Source of the DNA: Nocardia vulneris
Lineage (GTDB): Bacteria; Actinomycetota; Actinomycetes; Mycobacteriales; Mycobacteriaceae
Assembly (NCBI RefSeq): GCF_001613425.1
Contig: NZ_BDCI01000001.1
Location: forward strand, 248,001 to 312,000
Length of the DNA: 64,000 nucleotides
Reading direction: 5' to 3'
The notes beneath the pieces are model-generated. The model saw only the letters and a program-made list of their open reading frames with translations, did no database searches and was not told where the DNA came from. Below are positions 60,118 through 64,000 of the stretch, piece by piece. Position 1 is the stretch's first letter; each line of letters starts with the position of its first letter. The translations under genes were made by a program, and so were the position numbers.

Positions 60118-61587
60118 TTATCCGGCGGTCGCGATGAGCTTGGTCTCCAGGTACTCCTCGAACCCGGCCACGCCCATCTCGCGGCCGATGCCGGACTGCT
60201 TGTAGCCACCGAACGGTGCGTCGGCGGAATACCAGACGCCGCCGTTCACGCTCAGGGTCCCGGTCCGCACCCCCTCGGTGACGCGGCGGATCCGCTCGGG
60301 GTCGGTGCCCCACACCGAGCCGGACAAGCCGTAGGGGGAGTCGTTCGCGATCCGGACGGCGTCCTCGTCGCCGTCGTAGGGCAGCACCACCAGGACCGGG
60401 CCGAAGATCTCCTCCTGCGCGACGGTGGCCGAATTCGGCACGTCCGCAACGAGCGTCGGCTCGAAATAGAAGCCGCGTCCGCGGTCTTCCGGCCTGCCGC
60501 CGCCGACCACCACGCGGCCGCCCTCGGCGCGCGCGATCTCCAGGTAGTGCTTCACGCGCGCCCGCTGTCGGTCGGAAATGAGCGGACCGCAGACGGTGCG
60601 CGGATCGGCCGGATCACCGGGCTTGATTCCGGCGAGCGTCGCGGCGGCGGCGTCCACCGCGTCGGCGTAGGCCGCGCGCGGCACCAGCAACCGGGTGGTG
60701 AGGGCGCAGCCTTGTCCGGCGTGCACGCACACCGAGAACGCCGCCACCGCACAGGCTGCCGCGATATCCGCGTCGTCGAGCACGATGAACGCCGACTTGC
60801 CGCCCAGCTCCAGAAAGGTCTTCTTCAGCGTCGCCGCGGCGCCGTGCACGACGGCCCGGCCGGTCTGGGTGGAGCCGGTGAAGCTGATCAGGTCCACCAG
60901 CGGGTGTTCGGTGAGTCGCGCGCCGAGACCATGATCCGCCGACGTCACGATGTTCACCACGCCGGCCGGGATATCGGTCTGCTCCGCGATGATCGCGCCG
61001 ACCGCCGCGGCGCACCACGGGGTATCGGGAGCGGGCTTGAGCACCACCGTGTTTCCGGCGGCGAGGGCCGGGCCGAGTTTGGCGAAGACGATCTGGTGCG
61101 GGAAGTTCCAGGGGGTGATCGCGCCGACCACGCCGACCGGCTCACGTCGCAGGACCCTGCGGGTCTTGATGCCCATCGGCGCGGCGACGCCGAGATCGGT
61201 TTCCCACGAATAGGTTTCGGCCATGGTCGCCGAGTAGGTCAGGTCCGCGATCGGCCCTTCCAACTGTGGTCCCCGGGTGAACATCGCGGGCGCTCCGGCC
61301 TCGGCGATGGTGAGTTCGCGCAGGTCTTCGATTCTGGATTGCAGTGCGGTGCGCAGCTGTTCGAGGCAGTGCGCGCGAAATCCGTGCTCGCGGGACCAGT
61401 CGGTCTCGTCGAAGGCGGTGCGGGCCGCGGCGACGGCGGCGTCCAGGTCGGCGGCGTTCGCGTTGGCGGCCTGCCCGAGGACCTGTTCGGTCGCCGGGTT
61501 CACCGTGCTGAAGACCCCGTTACCGCCCGGGACCAGCTTGCCGCCGATCAGCTGCCGTGTCCCGGCCCCGGGCATAAGGCTGTTCAT
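60118..61587 (-). CDS. Aldehyde dehydrogenase
   Basis: A 489-residue NAD-dependent aldehyde dehydrogenase. It has the cofactor motif FTGSTQTG near residue 236, catalytic Glu260 in LELGGK and Cys294 in AGQGCALTT. ATG 61587 has GGAG about six bases upstream. It is the first gene of the minus-strand operon that includes SDR, HIBADH, CMD, flavoprotein, TetR and probably GMC genes. It should turn an aldehyde from the pathway into an acid. Confidence 0.93.
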   Translation of the reverse strand: MNSLMPGAGTRQLIGGKLVPGGNGVFSTVNPATEQVLGQAANANAADLDAAVAAARTAFDETDWSREHGFRAHCLEQLRTALQSRIEDLRELTIAEAGAPAMFTRGPQLEGPIADLTYSATMAETYSWETDLGVAAPMGIKTRRVLRREPVGVVGAITPWNFPHQIVFAKLGPALAAGNTVVLKPAPDTPWCAAAVGAIIAEQTDIPAGVVNIVTSADHGLGARLTEHPLVDLISFTGSTQTGRAVVHGAAATLKKTFLELGGKSAFIVLDDADIAAACAVAAFSVCVHAGQGCALTTRLLVPRAAYADAVDAAAATLAGIKPGDPADPRTVCGPLISDRQRARVKHYLEIARAEGGRVVVGGGRPEDRGRGFYFEPTLVADVPNSATVAQEEIFGPVLVVLPYDGDEDAVRIANDSPYGLSGSVWGTDPERIRRVTEGVRTGTLSVNGGVWYSADAPFGGYKQSGIGREMGVAGFEEYLETKLIATAG

Positions 61588-61887
61588 GCATTGCTCCGAT
61601 GCTGTCTGGACAGGTGTACGGAATATAAGCTGAACCGTCGATCATGGGCAAGAACCCGTTCTATTTCGACCATTCTGCGCGCTGCGGTACGGCCGTGTCG
61701 CGAAATCTGCGCCGTTCTCGGGCGCGTCGGCGTCCCGGTGCGCAATGGTGGTGGTAATCCAGCGGAACCGTTGTCGGAGGTAGGTGCCGATGGTACTGTC
61801 CAGACACATGTCCAGTTATGTGTTGCCTGCGGCTGTATCGGGCTGTTCCAGCCGGGGGAACTTGTTCTCGAATCTGCGGCGGTCGCG
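61588..61887. promoter_or_regulatory. Divergent control region with a shared 11-bp operator
   Basis: CTGTCCAGACA occurs in the leader of each divergent operon, in the same orientation relative to its own gene. One copy is on the minus strand at 61603-61613, between a TATATT -10 and the aldehyde dehydrogenase ATG. The other is on the plus strand at 61796-61806, about 82 bases before the P450 start. The plus-side copy is followed by a second TGTCCAG at 61809-61815, a direct repeat with a period of 12. The TetR protein of the locus is the obvious candidate ligand. No other gene is present in the region. Confidence 0.65.

Positions 61888-64000
<2,113 letters not shown>

Noticed and set aside
59680..61887. 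An upstream extension of the P450 frame giving a 1136-residue protein
   Set aside because: The extension is antisense to the aldehyde dehydrogenase and SDR genes and has no recognisable domain. The P450 starts naturally at 61888.

Overview
The window is a high-GC actinobacterial chromosome segment, most likely from Nocardia or a close mycolic-acid-containing relative. The evidence is an antigen-85-like esterase directly coupled to an acyl-ACP desaturase, an Rv1733c-family membrane protein, an acyl-CoA carboxylase beta subunit, two HadAB-like MaoC proteins, many secreted lipases, three RsbR-N/PucR-type regulators and two XRE-DUF5753 regulators, one with a DUF397 partner. Coding density is high, ATGA/GTGA/TGATG overlaps are frequent, and I saw no tRNA, rRNA, insertion sequence or CRISPR array.

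Left part (1-13.7 kb). An Mg2+-sensing M-box riboswitch, a proline-rich leader peptide, mgtC and a two-gene ABC transporter lie in one minus-strand operon. Next come a TetR regulator and a small secreted protein. A tightly overlapped four-gene PLP-enzyme operon follows: SufS-like desulfurase, metal-binding HMA protein, Y4yA-like decarboxylase-fold enzyme, and cysteine synthase-rhodanese fusion. It looks like an uncharacterised sulfur or metallophore pathway. A PPOX protein, a CBS protein and the first PucR-type regulator close this part.

Middle (13.8-43.8 kb). Two small minus-strand genes and a DUF397/XRE pair share a TGCA-rich operator motif. Then come a monooxygenase-like protein, an NmrA-like protein, a DUF2599 lipoprotein, three secretory lipases, a HadAB-like protein, a second XRE regulator, a TetR gene with a clear operator coupled to an Rv1733c-like gene, accD, a PucR-like protein without its DNA-binding domain, a desaturase/Ag85-like pair, a luciferase-like oxidoreductase, a catalytically degenerate MaoC paralog, two tandem class-2 lipases, an adenylate-forming ligase plus E1-like (ThiF) pair, a SnoaL-like protein, an FrsA-like hydrolase and a double TetR protein.

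The region at 43.8-51.6 kb is the strongest candidate for an undescribed system. A 1372-residue protein joins a TerD domain to an FtsK/EccC-type ATPase. It heads an operon with a coiled-coil/ParB-like protein, a small helical protein, a WXG100-like protein and an unknown protein. A membrane protein with an extracytoplasmic sensor-like domain is divergent from it. Together these suggest a type-VII-like translocation or stress system built around TerD.

Right part (51.6-64 kb). A third PucR regulator and an ECF41-type sigma factor with a DoxX-like partner precede a catabolic locus. There an ALDH-SDR-HIBADH-CMD-flavoprotein-TetR-GMC operon diverges from a P450-SDR-ferredoxin operon, and both promoters carry the same 11-bp element, probably the operator of the local TetR protein.
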